Of a DNA stretch of 64,000 nt, positions 11,501 through 20,878 are shown one piece after another (positions within the stretch are counted from its first letter, which is position 1; each line of letters starts with the position of its first letter). Origin of the DNA: Amyloporia xantha. Taxonomy: Eukaryota > Basidiomycota > Agaricomycetes > Polyporales > Adustoporiaceae. Under the pieces are notes generated by a model. The model did not search any database, was not told the DNA's origin, and worked only from the letters and a program-made list of their open reading frames with translations. The position numbers and the translations under genes were made by a program. The DNA is taken from contig JAYKKR010000037.1 in the NCBI GenBank assembly GCA_036971615.1, positions 186,001 through 250,000 of the forward strand. Reading direction: 5' to 3'.

Positions 11501-12133
11501 CTCGCGCGACTCTGTTTCCGCAGCCTGCGCGCATTGCTTGCCCTGATGGCCCAACCAGATACGCACGCCCGCGTCATTCAGCCATGCGGGCGAGAAGAAA
11601 TCGCCGCTCCACTTTTCGACACGGTGGAGTGGCATCGTACTGTGCGAGATCTGACAGCACTCTTGACATGTCACGGGGCATCCGTAGCACTCAAGGCAGC
11701 GCCAATCACCTTCCGCGGAATGGCATCTAGTACATTGTCTGTTCAGTGGCGGTGCTTCTCGCTCCAACAGGCAGGCGAGATAAGCCTCGCGGTGGGGAAG
11801 CCAGTCTCGCATAAAGTCATTCTGGCCCTGTGACACATCTCGCCATCAGCAATCCCGCTCGACAACCATTCAAAGCAGTTTTACCTTATGCCGCAGGGGG
11901 GGCATTTCAATGGGCGGATCTTCGCGGATATCATCCGGTGACGGCATCGCGGTGTTCGCTCGAGTTGGCGTTTTTCTTGGAGATTTCGAGGGTGATCGGC
12001 TAGGAGTTCGCTCCCCTTCGCGATTGTCCCTGAATACATACTCAACTCCCCGCGTCGTATGCTTCTCGAGTCTTGTACCGTAGCGAACACCGCGCCCTAC
12101 CGTGATGATTGTCCCGCGAGGTCGCGGTTTCAT
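8561..12133 (-). mobile_element. KDZ transposase gene with CxC2 cysteine cluster
   Basis: Multi-exon transposase of the Kyakuja-Dileera-Zisupton group. Exon 1 (12133 to ~11885) is a Ser/Pro-rich leader. Exon 2 has the CxC2 cluster (CTRCHSAEGDWRCLECYGCP, then TCQECC and PLHRVEKWSGDFF). Next come the transposase blocks: VVMDGNFSAEH, QANADRHNLEATGIGA, CARHGCFVPHAVVDFQKGE, MNMDY, VMYDIMCQYSKRL, the HVHGHQDSCFPRYSPNFIEG region, and GQIDGEVIETLWAPLN. The Asp residues of DGNF and YDIMCQ and the Glu of GEVIE are likely catalytic. The C-terminal VHRVNWLRARARRDRWQED to the stop at 8561 is also typical. Introns lie near 10640-10700, 10450-10500 and 8825-8860. Frame shifts appear at 11212-11214 (one base too many in a C run on the coding strand), at 10386-10390 (one base short in a G run) and near 9495. 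It is either inactive or affected by sequence errors. Confidence 0.85.
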
Positions 12134-12391
12134 AGCTGCAATGAACGAGGCAGGACGGATGGCTCAAGCCCCGGTCCATAGTCATTCTGCTCAAGATAAA
12201 GCAATCGTTACCGAGACGCGCGGCTTATCATGTTTATCACCGCTCTATCCACCGTGCTTCGCGACCTCGCGGTACACACGTGGGTGGGAATAACTTTGGC
12301 CACGAGGTGACTAGGTGCGATATGCTAAATATTCGACGAAGTGTGTGGAGGCAGCGCCCCAGTTCAATCGCTCTCATCTTTGTTCCCTGCC
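12134..12391. promoter_or_regulatory. Divergent control region with duplicated promoter block
   Basis: Lies between the KDZ ATG (12133) and the next plus-strand ATG (12392). From about 12229 it matches the segment before 13892: an accgctct block, ctttggccacgaggtga, aggtg and the AT-rich tgctaaatattcg. The conserved AT-rich block, about 50-60 bp upstream of each ATG, could be a core promoter. Confidence 0.5.
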
Positions 12392-13154
12392 ATGCCGGCC
12401 GCAACATCTTCCGCGGCGTCTGCCCAGCACATGGAACGCATCGCGATGCGGATGTTCCGCTATCGCACTTGGCGCATCCAGGAAGCACTGCTCAGGTTGA
12501 ATGAGCGTCTCGACTCTGGGGATCTCCCGCGCAATGACTTACAGTACATTCGGTGGCGAGAGGCACTCACATTTGAATTTGTGAGTCACCACCATCTGGT
12601 TACATGATGACGCTGCTGACCACCTCGTGCACAGCGAGAAACTCGACAGTGCCTGGGAGAGTTGGTCCTCGCGCGGCGCGGAAAGGCAATCGATTTGCCC
12701 CAAGTCATTCAGGCCATGATCGATCAGACAATGTTCGGCGTCAAGTGGACGATCGACATCCGCGCGCTCGCCGCGATCCCTATTGCGCTCCCTATCGCGC
12801 CTCCCCGGAGGACATGGTGACTTCGGAGGATCATCTGTCCAGCATCTGGTGGGAGTGGGCCGACCGAGATGACTCGAAACCTGAATGGTGGCGCTCACCA
12901 ACTGGGGTGAGTTCTTTCAATATTCCTCCGTAAGTTATTCAGTCTCATTCTTCACACTGTAGGACTACGTCGTCACGGAGAACTTCGACGTCGACTGCCT
13001 GCGTCAGGCGGAGGAGCTTGCGAGGCACCTTTCAACCATCACGGAGAGGATGCTCGCGATGAGGACGCGCGATAAGCAGGGAATTCTCCGCGTGCTCGGT
13101 GCTGTCAAGGAGGACGCGCCTGCCACCGCGGCTGGAGGGTCGACTTTATTGTAG
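12392..13154 (+). CDS. Unrecognised helical protein, tandem paralogue 1
   Basis: Three exons: from ATG 12392 to the gtgagtcacc donor near 12580, a second from after the acag at ~12633, and a third after ctgtag at ~12960, ending with TAG 13152-13154. The N-terminal exon has an Arg-rich helical block (MFRYRTWR...LNERL..GDLPRNDLQY). The second has SEDHLSSIWWEWADRDD and KPEWWRSP, shared with the next gene. The second exon loses frame at a CCCC run (12803-12806). One extra C would restore the paralogue's APPPE..-type reading, so this is either a frameshift mutation or a homopolymer error. No known domain is recognised. The gene is divergent from KDZ and has a duplicated promoter, so it belongs to the same cassette. 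Confidence 0.6.
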
Positions 13155-13891
13155 CACGTCTGTTGTATTTTCTCGCGTCTCAATACAATGTTGTTGCAAG
13201 ATCACCCGGTGTCCATGAGATTGAGGATCGTTGGAATGCATAGCACGAAGGCGGGCCGTACGTCCCAACTCTCACATCAGCGGTGAGCTCGCGGCCATTG
13301 GTCGCGGTCAGAGCGATGGACGACCGCGTTTCGCCGAGCCTATAGCGAATTCCGTACACATCGGGGACAATAGCATGCACAGCATTTGCCGAGCATGTTC
13401 ATGGACATCAGAGAATGTTCATGAAGTGCCTGACATGACGCACATTCATACGCCGAGCTTCGCAATGATTATCAGATCCATAAGTCGCACTCACGACTCA
13501 ACGCGCATTTGGCGCGGTCGCTTCTGCGATGATCGGCGGGGAGTGCGCGCATCATGGCAACTCTTATCGAATATATCCTCAAGACCTCGCGGCGCGGCTT
13601 TTACCCTTTTGGATTGCCGCGAACCATCCGCGCCAAAGTAATCTTATTACCGAGTTGGGACAGTTGCAGCGAAGCCTGCAGGCAGGTCATCTGCCCAAGC
13701 CCAAGGCCTTTTGTGACATGTCGCTGCTTCTCATGCGCATCACCGCTCTTCCTCCCCTGCTTCGCGAACGCGGTTGACACGTGTATGGGAACCACTTTGG
13801 CCACGAGGTGACCAGGTGGGAGATGCTAAATATTCGGCGAGGTGTGCGGGGGCAGGGCTCCATCTTCATTTCACCCTCTTCCCATTTCGCA
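13155..13891. other. Intergenic region and second copy of the duplicated promoter
   Basis: The first ~570 bp hold no convincing gene. From about 13730 to 13891 the sequence repeats the upstream region of the previous gene (caccgctct, ctttggccacgaggtgac, aggtgggagatgctaaatat), offset by 1.5 kb. The tandem duplication therefore covered promoter plus gene. Confidence 0.55.
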
Positions 13892-14728
13892 ATGTCTTCT
13901 GTCCTCCCGGCTCAAATGTCTGCCCAAGCATCCGCCCATCAACTCGAGAAGACCGCGACCCGCATGTTCCGCTACCGCGCGTGGCGGATGGAGCAGGCCA
14001 TACGGAGGCTCAATGAACGGATTGCATCCGGTGATCTCCCCCGGACGGACCTCCAGTATGATCGCTGGAAGGTCGCCCTTATCAAAGAACTCGTTAGTCA
14101 CTATCATTGACAAGTTGAGCTCATCGCGCTGATTAACCACACACAGCGCGACAGTCTTGCGAACCTTGGCGAGATTGTGCTCGCCCGCGGGGGGAAGGAG
14201 GTGAGGTTGCCGCAGATTATCCATGCCGCGGTCGCGCACACACGGTTCGATGTCGAGTGGGACCTCGACATTCACAAGCTGGCCGCGGTACCAATCGCGT
14301 ATAAAGTGGCGCCGCCTCCTGAGGAAATCCTATCCTCGGAGCACCACCTCGACACAATCTGGTGGGAGTGGCCCGACCGCGACGACGACAATCCGGAGTG
14401 GTGGGATTCACCTACATTGGTAGGTTCATGTGTTTCAAATATCACATTGTCCTCGTTGTTCTGACATTGCAATTTTCAGGAGCTCATCGACAGGGAGACC
14501 GCAGAGGCGGATCAAGTCAAAATCACGATTGACCACTCCGAAGGCGGCCAATACATTGCGGCCAGAATGCTCGCTGCAGGAGGGAGGCAATGCGAGGGGC
14601 ACGCGCGTGCTGTATGCAATTCGGGAGGAGGTTCCCTGATTTGCTGCTTCGTTCACTCCCGCGGATATTCCGCCATTGGTCGCGTAGTCTCCCTCATGTG
14701 TAGAAATGCAAATATATACGTATTGTGA
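13892..14728 (+). CDS. Unrecognised helical protein, tandem paralogue 2
   Basis: Starts at ATG 13892 and has the same three-exon layout as its neighbour, with introns at about 14094-14147 and 14420-14479. Shared blocks are the MFRYRAWR..AIRRLNER helix, GDLPRTDLQYDRW, LAAVPIA, SEHHLDTIWWEWPDRDD and NPEWWDSP. The middle exon is intact here, which supports the frame inferred for paralogue 1. The last exon differs from paralogue 1; the frame used here runs to TGA 14726-14728, but the real C-terminus may be shorter. The Trp-rich IWWEW segment is the most distinctive feature. Function unknown; I infer an accessory protein of the KDZ-TET cassette from position only. Confidence 0.6.
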
Positions 14729-15477
14729 TGGTCGCGAGATAGTTACAACATTGACGTACGGGAGCGTCAGCGTAAGCCTGTCGTGGGCGCATTTTCCCTC
14801 AAGAGGTGCACTACTGTAACGCGCGAAGGCTGTCCGAGTTTGTGTCCAATCGTCGCGACAAAGGTGTCGGGCGGGATGTGTTTGCAAAAATAGCCTTTGT
14901 GAGCCTTTATTAACTGAGGTATTTTGAGTGTTTCTCCCAGTCAATAGCTAGGGGCATATAATGCGAATCTCCCGCACAGGGAATGTAAGGATATCAGCCA
15001 ATTCTGAAAGCAAGTGTCGCGGCGACGCGGGAAGCCGGAGGGTGTCAACAGCGAAATTGCACGGGTCGACTTGAAAGTGGATAGGAGCCCAGTGGCTGAG
15101 GCAGGCACCCCGCGAGCAATTGTCGTGAGTGAACGGCAAACATTGTCGCGGGCAGAAGCAAGTAGGTTCTGTGCTGCTGTCATGACCTTCAGAGAGCAGC
15201 TTTCTAGTGCCTTGGAGGATTCGGTCGCGGATGCAAGTTCGCGGTGGATTTCTGAAGTGTCGCGGTGGATTTCGGACGTGTCGCGGTGGATTCCTCACCT
15301 ATGCAGTTGCGTCGTTTACAATCACACAACTTGTAAAGATTGAGTTAGCTAATATATTTCATGTGGGACTGTTGAAGTCCCATTCTGTTGCGGCTGGGCG
15401 ATACGTATATGCTAAAACTACAGCGGCTACTCTACGGACAGTCCGCGACACCCTGATACCCTCCGCGGCTTCGCTCC
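14729..15477. other. Gene-free gap with 21-bp repeat and hairpin
   Basis: No supported gene. At 15239-15297 three copies of a 21-bp unit starting tcgcggtggatt occur (15239, 15260, 15281). A perfect hairpin (TGGGACT 15364-15370, AGTCCCA 15376-15382, 5-nt loop) lies about 100 bp beyond the stop of the Zn2Cys6 paralogue, in the same relative place as the module A hairpin. Confidence 0.55.
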
Positions 15478-18271
15478 TCACTGTGGTCCTCCTGCGCCCT
15501 TGTTGAGGGTCGAGCCGAAGGCATTTCCGCAAGCGCGTGCGCCCGCGCTGCTGTCTTGCGAGCTCCCAGATGCACTACTTTGAGTAGGCGTGAAAGGGGG
15601 GGCCGCGGTGGGGGTATGTACGGGGAACAGGGGCCCGGGCCTGAAGGCGTGCGTCCTAGCCACATCATTGAGCTGCCTGCGCATCTCCTCCATCTCACCT
15701 GCATATCCGTTGATCTGCGCGGAAATGGCGCTCAGGGATGCTTCGACTGAAAACGCGTCCAGGCTCTGCTGCATCTTCTTCACCTCCTCGCGAAGGTTGA
15801 CAACAGAGTCGCGAAGCTCTGCAGGCTCGACGGCGTTGAGGGTGTCCGCGAGCACTTTAATGCGCTGGCTCGAGGACTCCACAATCGTTCCCAGCGTGTT
15901 GTAGTTGCTGCCCAGCGTCCTCACGTACTTGTCCATGCCATTATGGCGCTCCTCGAGCTGCTTGATCCGTGCCTGCAGATTACCTCCTGTCGCAATCTCG
16001 ACCTCGGAAAGCCGCTTGGAAAGAGACGAGATCTTCGAGTTCACGGGAGCCACTGCATCCTTGATGCGGTCTTTGGAATATCCCTGCAGCTTCACGGATG
16101 CGTCTTCCAACACGCTGCGGATCTCCACCCTCGAAGCCAATGACGGCAGCTCGTGGTCGAGCTCATCGTCCAGTGAAGCAAACTTGTCCTCGAGAGCACG
16201 AACCGCTTTCTGGAGCTGCCGTGCCTGGAGGCGCTCCTTCGCGGCCAACTCTCGCTCCTTCGCTGCTAACTTTCGTTCCTTCGCGGCTAGTTCTCGCGGC
16301 TCGGCATCCCACTCCATGTCGCGATCGCTGGGGTGAACACTGCCGTGAGTGTCGTTCTCGAGCTCGTCGACTTCCTCTTCCTGCTCTTCGTCAGGCTCAT
16401 TAGCGTTCAGTTTGCTGAAGGTGATCTGAGATTTCCGCGACGAGCTCGCGTTGCGCGAAGGGGGTTGCCCAACGCCCGGTGTCTTCGCGACGGGCGCCCG
16501 ACTGGGTCCTGGATTCGCCGGGGCTGTCAACCCTTCTCGCTCCACGTCAATGGGGGGTGGGGTGGGTTTCAACCTCGGGTCGCGCTTGCCCTCTTGCTCT
16601 TCGGCAGCGCTTGCACGACTTTGGGTGTGGTCGTAGTCGCGGACGTCTTAGGTCCGGGCGCCTTCGTCAAGTTCACCTTGTACACCTCGTACAACTGCCC
16701 ATCGGGAAGGACATTGTGGCCCTTTTCATCTTGATGCAAAAAGCCTGCATCGCGCGAGTAGACCGTGTTGGTCGGTGGCTTGATGCCATCCTTGATGCAT
16801 TGCCGGGCGTACTCCTGGAATGCTGTCGCGGTTTCCGTGACATTCTTGCGGCCGCTGATTGCCTTGCCGGTGGGTGTCCGAGGGCCAAAGAGCATTTGCC
16901 TTTGCTCCGCGCGCAGCGGATGCAGCGCGCGAAAGATGATGGCGCGACCTTGCAAGGCTGCTTATTCGCGATGCACAGCGTGCACGGTACCAGCTAGCAA
17001 AAAGATGGGTGAGTAGCGTGAAGGTGACGCGATGACAGTACTTACTGATACAGTCGCGTCCTTGGCTGCATCCTCAATCTTCGCGACCTCGGCAGCGGCT
17101 TTGGCGCGGATCTCCTTCTCCTTCTCGGTCTCCTCCTTGTCGGTTCCCTCCTTTCCCCGCGTCGACCTCCGAGGAATGCCCTTTCCTGCCATTTTCTTGC
17201 CTTTCCTTTGCGACGGGGATGCTTCCTCCTCACTGTCGTCATCCACCTCCTCGTCATTCTCGTCGGGACCATCATCCTTGTCATGACCCCCTCATCGTCC
17301 GTATCGTCCGTATCCTCCTCATCCGCATCCTCTGCTTCCTGCCGTGACCGCTTCCTTGCCCCCGTGGCCCCGGACTTGTCGACAGGAGCTACAGTGGTTC
17401 TGCTCGATTGGGCAGCCATACGGGGCACGCTGACGTAGGGGAATGTGGGTGCGATTTTCGCGGGAGTTATGCTTGCCTATGTTCTTGAGTGACTGATGGC
17501 TGGGCTTTGCTTGCGATGGCTGCGCGACGCAAACAGTGCCCTTGCCTGCCAATGGGGGTGGCTGTGAGGACGTGCTCGCCGCAGACTGGGATACCGCGCG
17601 CTGCTGGGACGGGCGGGATTCGGTCGCGGCGTCGGCCTGACGGGATGGCTTCGCAGTTTTGGTGGGGCGGGCTCCGTGTCCTGATCAGCGGACGACTTCC
17701 GCTTTTGGCCACTCGCGCGGGACTTTGACGCTTCAGGTTGCGCGCTCGGCGATGTTGGTCCGCCAGATGCAGCGGCAGGAACAGGAGCTTCCGCTGGTAA
17801 ATACAAAGTCTCAGTCAGTTCCCTAGACAAATGACAAAAATGTTGCTTACCTCTTACAGTCCACCACTGGTCCTTCCCCAGCTCGACCTCCCGAGTAGGG
17901 GCAGGCACAACAAATTCCTTCTTCCGCTCGGCAGAAATCCGCGGGTCATCGACCCGAATGCGGCGAAGGTCGGCGCCGTTCCTAGACGCCACGTACTCCA
18001 GCACCGCACTGAACAACAATGCTGGGACGCGAAGCGACCTTTTCACATCTTTGGGCGCGTCGCGGAAGGCGTGCCAGCCCTTTTTCTAATGTGGATGAAC
18101 ATATTAGTTGTTTGACAGCGAGCTCATCGTTGTACTCACAAACTCGGTGTAGACCATTTGCTCATAACGCATGTACTCCGGTGCTTCAGGGAGGGGAGCG
18201 CAGGCAAGCGCGGCACCCAGACGCGCGGTCGCGGTATCAATGGTCAATTGGCGGATGGTGGTGTCAGACAT
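15478..18271 (-). CDS. Zn2Cys6 / acidic / coiled-coil protein, module B copy
   Basis: Paralogue of the gene at 2243-5082, with the same exon order. It starts at ATG 18271-18269 (MSDTTIRQL), followed by the KKGWHAFRDAP and KDQWW blocks, a basic/acidic exon (about 17040-17790), and a Zn2Cys6-like cluster after the acceptor near 16996 (CTLCIANKQPC and CIRCARSKGKC). The exon with FLHQDEKGHNVLPDGQ and the C-terminal coiled coil (15478-16572) follow. The frame breaks at a CCC run at 16882-16884, just after the sixth cysteine, and again at 16589-16591. The second break matches module A: both copies read AGAGGGC on the coding strand where one more G would join the two parts. The coiled coil shows heptad-like Leu/Ala spacing and a repeated Lys-Glu-Arg-Glu-Leu-Ala pattern near 16230-16290. 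Function unknown; probably a nuclear DNA-binding oligomer. Confidence 0.6.
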
Positions 18272-18535
18272 GCTGTGGGAGAGGACTGAAGATGAAACGG
18301 AGATAGTGAATCAGGTGAATAGCTGGTTATGGAGGAGATGGAGGTTAGAACTGACTTTGATGCGCGCGACCTTCGAGGAACTGAATGCGTTACGGGTTAT
18401 GTCAGCAGCGCTCGATCAACTCGTCACGTTTTCGCGGCGATCGTGAGCAATCTGCATTGATCGCGACTGTCGTATTCCACTCAGTGTCTCGTCTTCCCAA
18501 CCGACCTCATCTCGCGCGGACAAATGGCGCGGGCG
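18272..18535. promoter_or_regulatory. Shared divergent promoter, module B
   Basis: The 264 bp between the two start codons of module B correspond to 5083-5334 in module A. The near-equal length in two diverged copies argues for a conserved bidirectional promoter. No individual sites are assigned. Confidence 0.45.
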
Positions 18536-19748
18536 ATGGACTCTGACATAGATAACTGTGAGTACGCGTCTCGCGCATGACTGATACTGATGTTTTGTAG
18601 CTGTGTTTGATCGAGAACGATCTCCGGTGACCCTCGACGCATTCATGTCGGAATCTAGCGACCTGGAATCGAACACTGGTAAGTAGAGCCATTTCCAGCC
18701 CCATTTCGGGAGCTTCTTTCGTCCATTTCACCTAAATCTCAAAGGCGTCGATTCGGCGCTCCAAGACAACAACATGAACACCCGCGCGCGTCCCCGATTG
18801 ATGTGGAAATATTTGATCTCGAGCCAGGTAATGTTTCGGGTCGCTCGATGTTGTGATCTCATCTAACATCCGCGCGAAGTCTCCGAACGCTCTCGGAGCC
18901 CCATTGAGCTCGACATCCTCGATCAGGATACTGACATTCCTCCCGCTGGCGACTATGTAGCTCACAATAGTGAGTGAGGGAATTGTTTGCCCAGCTTGTT
19001 TTAACTTGCTTCATGTAGGAGCCGTTCTTCGTGACCGATCACCGGTGGACCTGGCAGACATGTTCAATCAGGATAGCGGTGACCTCAGTAATGGAGGTAT
19101 GTCTGAAATAACAGCTATGGCACAAGTACTACAAGTACTACCACTCATATAATGCAGAGGAGCATGCTCGCGCGCGTTCTCCGATCGACCTGAACGATGT
19201 CGTTAATGTCGATTCGAATGACGCGCTGGATGATATTGCGCGTGCCAACGCAGACGCGAAAGGAAAACGCAAAGGTAAGAAAGATTGGAACACTCTCAAA
19301 GAACAAATCTCGATTGAAATCACACATAACGAAGAGGAATCCAATGTTGCACCCGCGACTGAGGCTCGGAGACCCTTGCCGCGTGACGACGCTGTCGCGC
19401 GCCCGCCACCTTCTGTTTCTGACCCCGCTCGATATAGCTACATAAAGGAGACTGTTGGACAAGGTGTGTAATCTTGCAGTTTATCCTAACAGGCTATTTA
19501 TCTTCACATAGGGTTTCCTTCTGTGAGGGAGGCCACTTACGTTCGCGATGTGCGCAGACACTCGCGAGCAGTTGATCGCGGTCAACCGCGACATTGAGGC
19601 GCTCGAGGACATCCTCTTTCTGGTGCGGGGGATTCAGCAGCTACTGAGAACAAGGAGGACAGCAAGGACGATTTCCGAAGTAGAGAGAAGGCTGTGGGTG
19701 GATGGGTGTCCCTCACCGGATGAGGACGAGGATGGTGGTCCAAAGTAG
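18536..19748 (+). CDS. RSPIDL-repeat (SIM-like) exon-repeat protein, module B copy
   Basis: Starts at ATG 18536 (MDSDIDN). Short, mostly phase-1 exons each encode one unit: RERSPVTLDAFMSESSD, RARPPIDVEIFDLE, RSRSPIELDILDQDTD, RDRSPVDLADMFNQDSGD and RARSPIDLNDVVNVDSND. The core [IV]-[DE]-[LV] followed by acidic and serine residues is the general form of a SUMO-interacting motif. The preceding R-x-R-S-P could be a proline-directed or basophilic kinase site. A Lys-rich segment follows, and then the GFPSVREAT exon with an REQLIAVNRDIEALEDIL helix, ending at TAG 19746-19748. The last exon needs its frame read with care around 19555. This copy is more complete than module A's. It sits between the divergent promoter and the 166-bp array. 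Confidence 0.6.
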
Positions 19749-20114
19749 ACCTCAATTTAGCCCTATTCATTTTCACTGTAATCTCAATGTGAACTTCGCC
19801 TCCACCGCGCTGTGCATGTATGCTAAGGCAAACCATAACAGTACTTGATTTTGCAGTGTATAATAGCTACATTGCGCCCTATAGTATGCACACCATATAG
19901 GACTACATCCCGACCGTGCCTAAGTGCGGATTGGTCTGGTTATTGTGTTGTAAATTAAGGGGCTTCCTCACGCGCGCGTGCACTCACGACATGCTGAAAA
20001 CCCGCTTGGTGCCAATTTCCGCATTTTGCAACAGGATCGGTAAATATGATACCTAATATTTTAAAAAGGTCTCCAAGCACCATGGCACGACATTGACCGG
20101 TCGCGTTCGCGCGC
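19749..20114. other. Spacer between RSPIDL gene and tandem array
   Basis: No gene is seen. CpG-rich blocks (cgcgcgcgtg near 19970) appear before the array begins. Confidence 0.5.
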
Positions 20115-20695
20115 GGTCTTGCACCTTAGGGAAGCATATTACGAGCGGCCGCGCTTAGAGTAAGGATAGTCGATAAAATATCTTATCGGCCGATCTTATT
20201 TCCAAGATGCGGAAATGGCATCGCGCGAGCCTGCAGTATGGCCCACGGCGCGAGACGGGTCGGTCGCGGTGGTCTCGCGCGGTCTTGCACCATAGGGAAG
20301 CATATTACGAGCGGCCGCGCTTAGAGTAAGGACAGTCGATAAAATATCTTATCGGCCGATCTTACTTCCAAGATGCGGAAATGGCATCGCGCGAGCCTGC
20401 AGTATGGCCCACGGCGCGAGACGGGTCGGTCGCGGTGGTCTCGCGCGGTCTTGCACCGTAGGGAAGCATATTACGAGCGGCCGCGCTTAGAGTAAGGACA
20501 GTCGATAAAATATCTTATCGGCCGATCTTATTTCCAAGATGCGGAAATGGCATCGCGCGAGCCTGCAGTATGGCCCACGGCGCGAGACGGGTCGGTCGCG
20601 GTGGTCTCGCGCGGTCTTGCACCGTAGGGAAGCATATTACGAGCGGCCGCGCTTAGAGTAAGGACAGTCGATAAAATATCTTATCGGCCGGGCCT
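20115..20695 (+). repeat. 166-bp tandem array, module B (3.5 near-identical copies)
   Basis: Units start with ggtcttgcacc at 20115, 20281, 20447 and 20613, a period of exactly 166 bp, with only a few substitutions between copies. Each unit has a gagcggccgcgc block, an AT-rich gataaaatatcttatc block, the palindrome atcggccgat and a cgcgagacgggtcggtcgcgg block. The fourth copy runs into the module tail. The low divergence suggests recent expansion or homogenisation, unlike the older-looking array in module A. Confidence 0.9.
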
Positions 20696-20878
20696 AGCTC
20701 TATGTGATAGTGGTACACCTCGGCCGCGCTATACCTGTGGGGAATGCAGCGCGCGTCGGGCGATGCTGTCTCGTAGGTCACAGCGGGGGCGTCGGCCGGC
20801 GTCCGGCGCCACTAGGGTCAGGCTACATTGTCAGGCATATATGTCCTAGGAGTCAGGGGTACAGTGACTGAAAGGTGT
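20696..20878 (+). repeat. Conserved module tail, copy B
   Basis: The order of blocks is the same as at 7331-7578: cggccgggcctag, cgtcggccggcgtccggcgcc and then a terminal gtcaggcatatat, tcctagga, gtacagtgactg, aaaggtgtg (about 20829-20878). After aaaggtgtg the sequence no longer matches module A, so this is the right boundary of the duplicated module and perhaps of a mobile element. Confidence 0.75.

Noticed and set aside
14435..14944. Minus-strand ORF of 169 codons
   Set aside because: Overlaps the last exon of the tandem paralogue on the other strand and shows no motif or splice evidence.
20829..20878. Helitron 3' end
   Set aside because: There is no clear hairpin followed by CTRR at the tail, and no Rep/helicase gene in the window.
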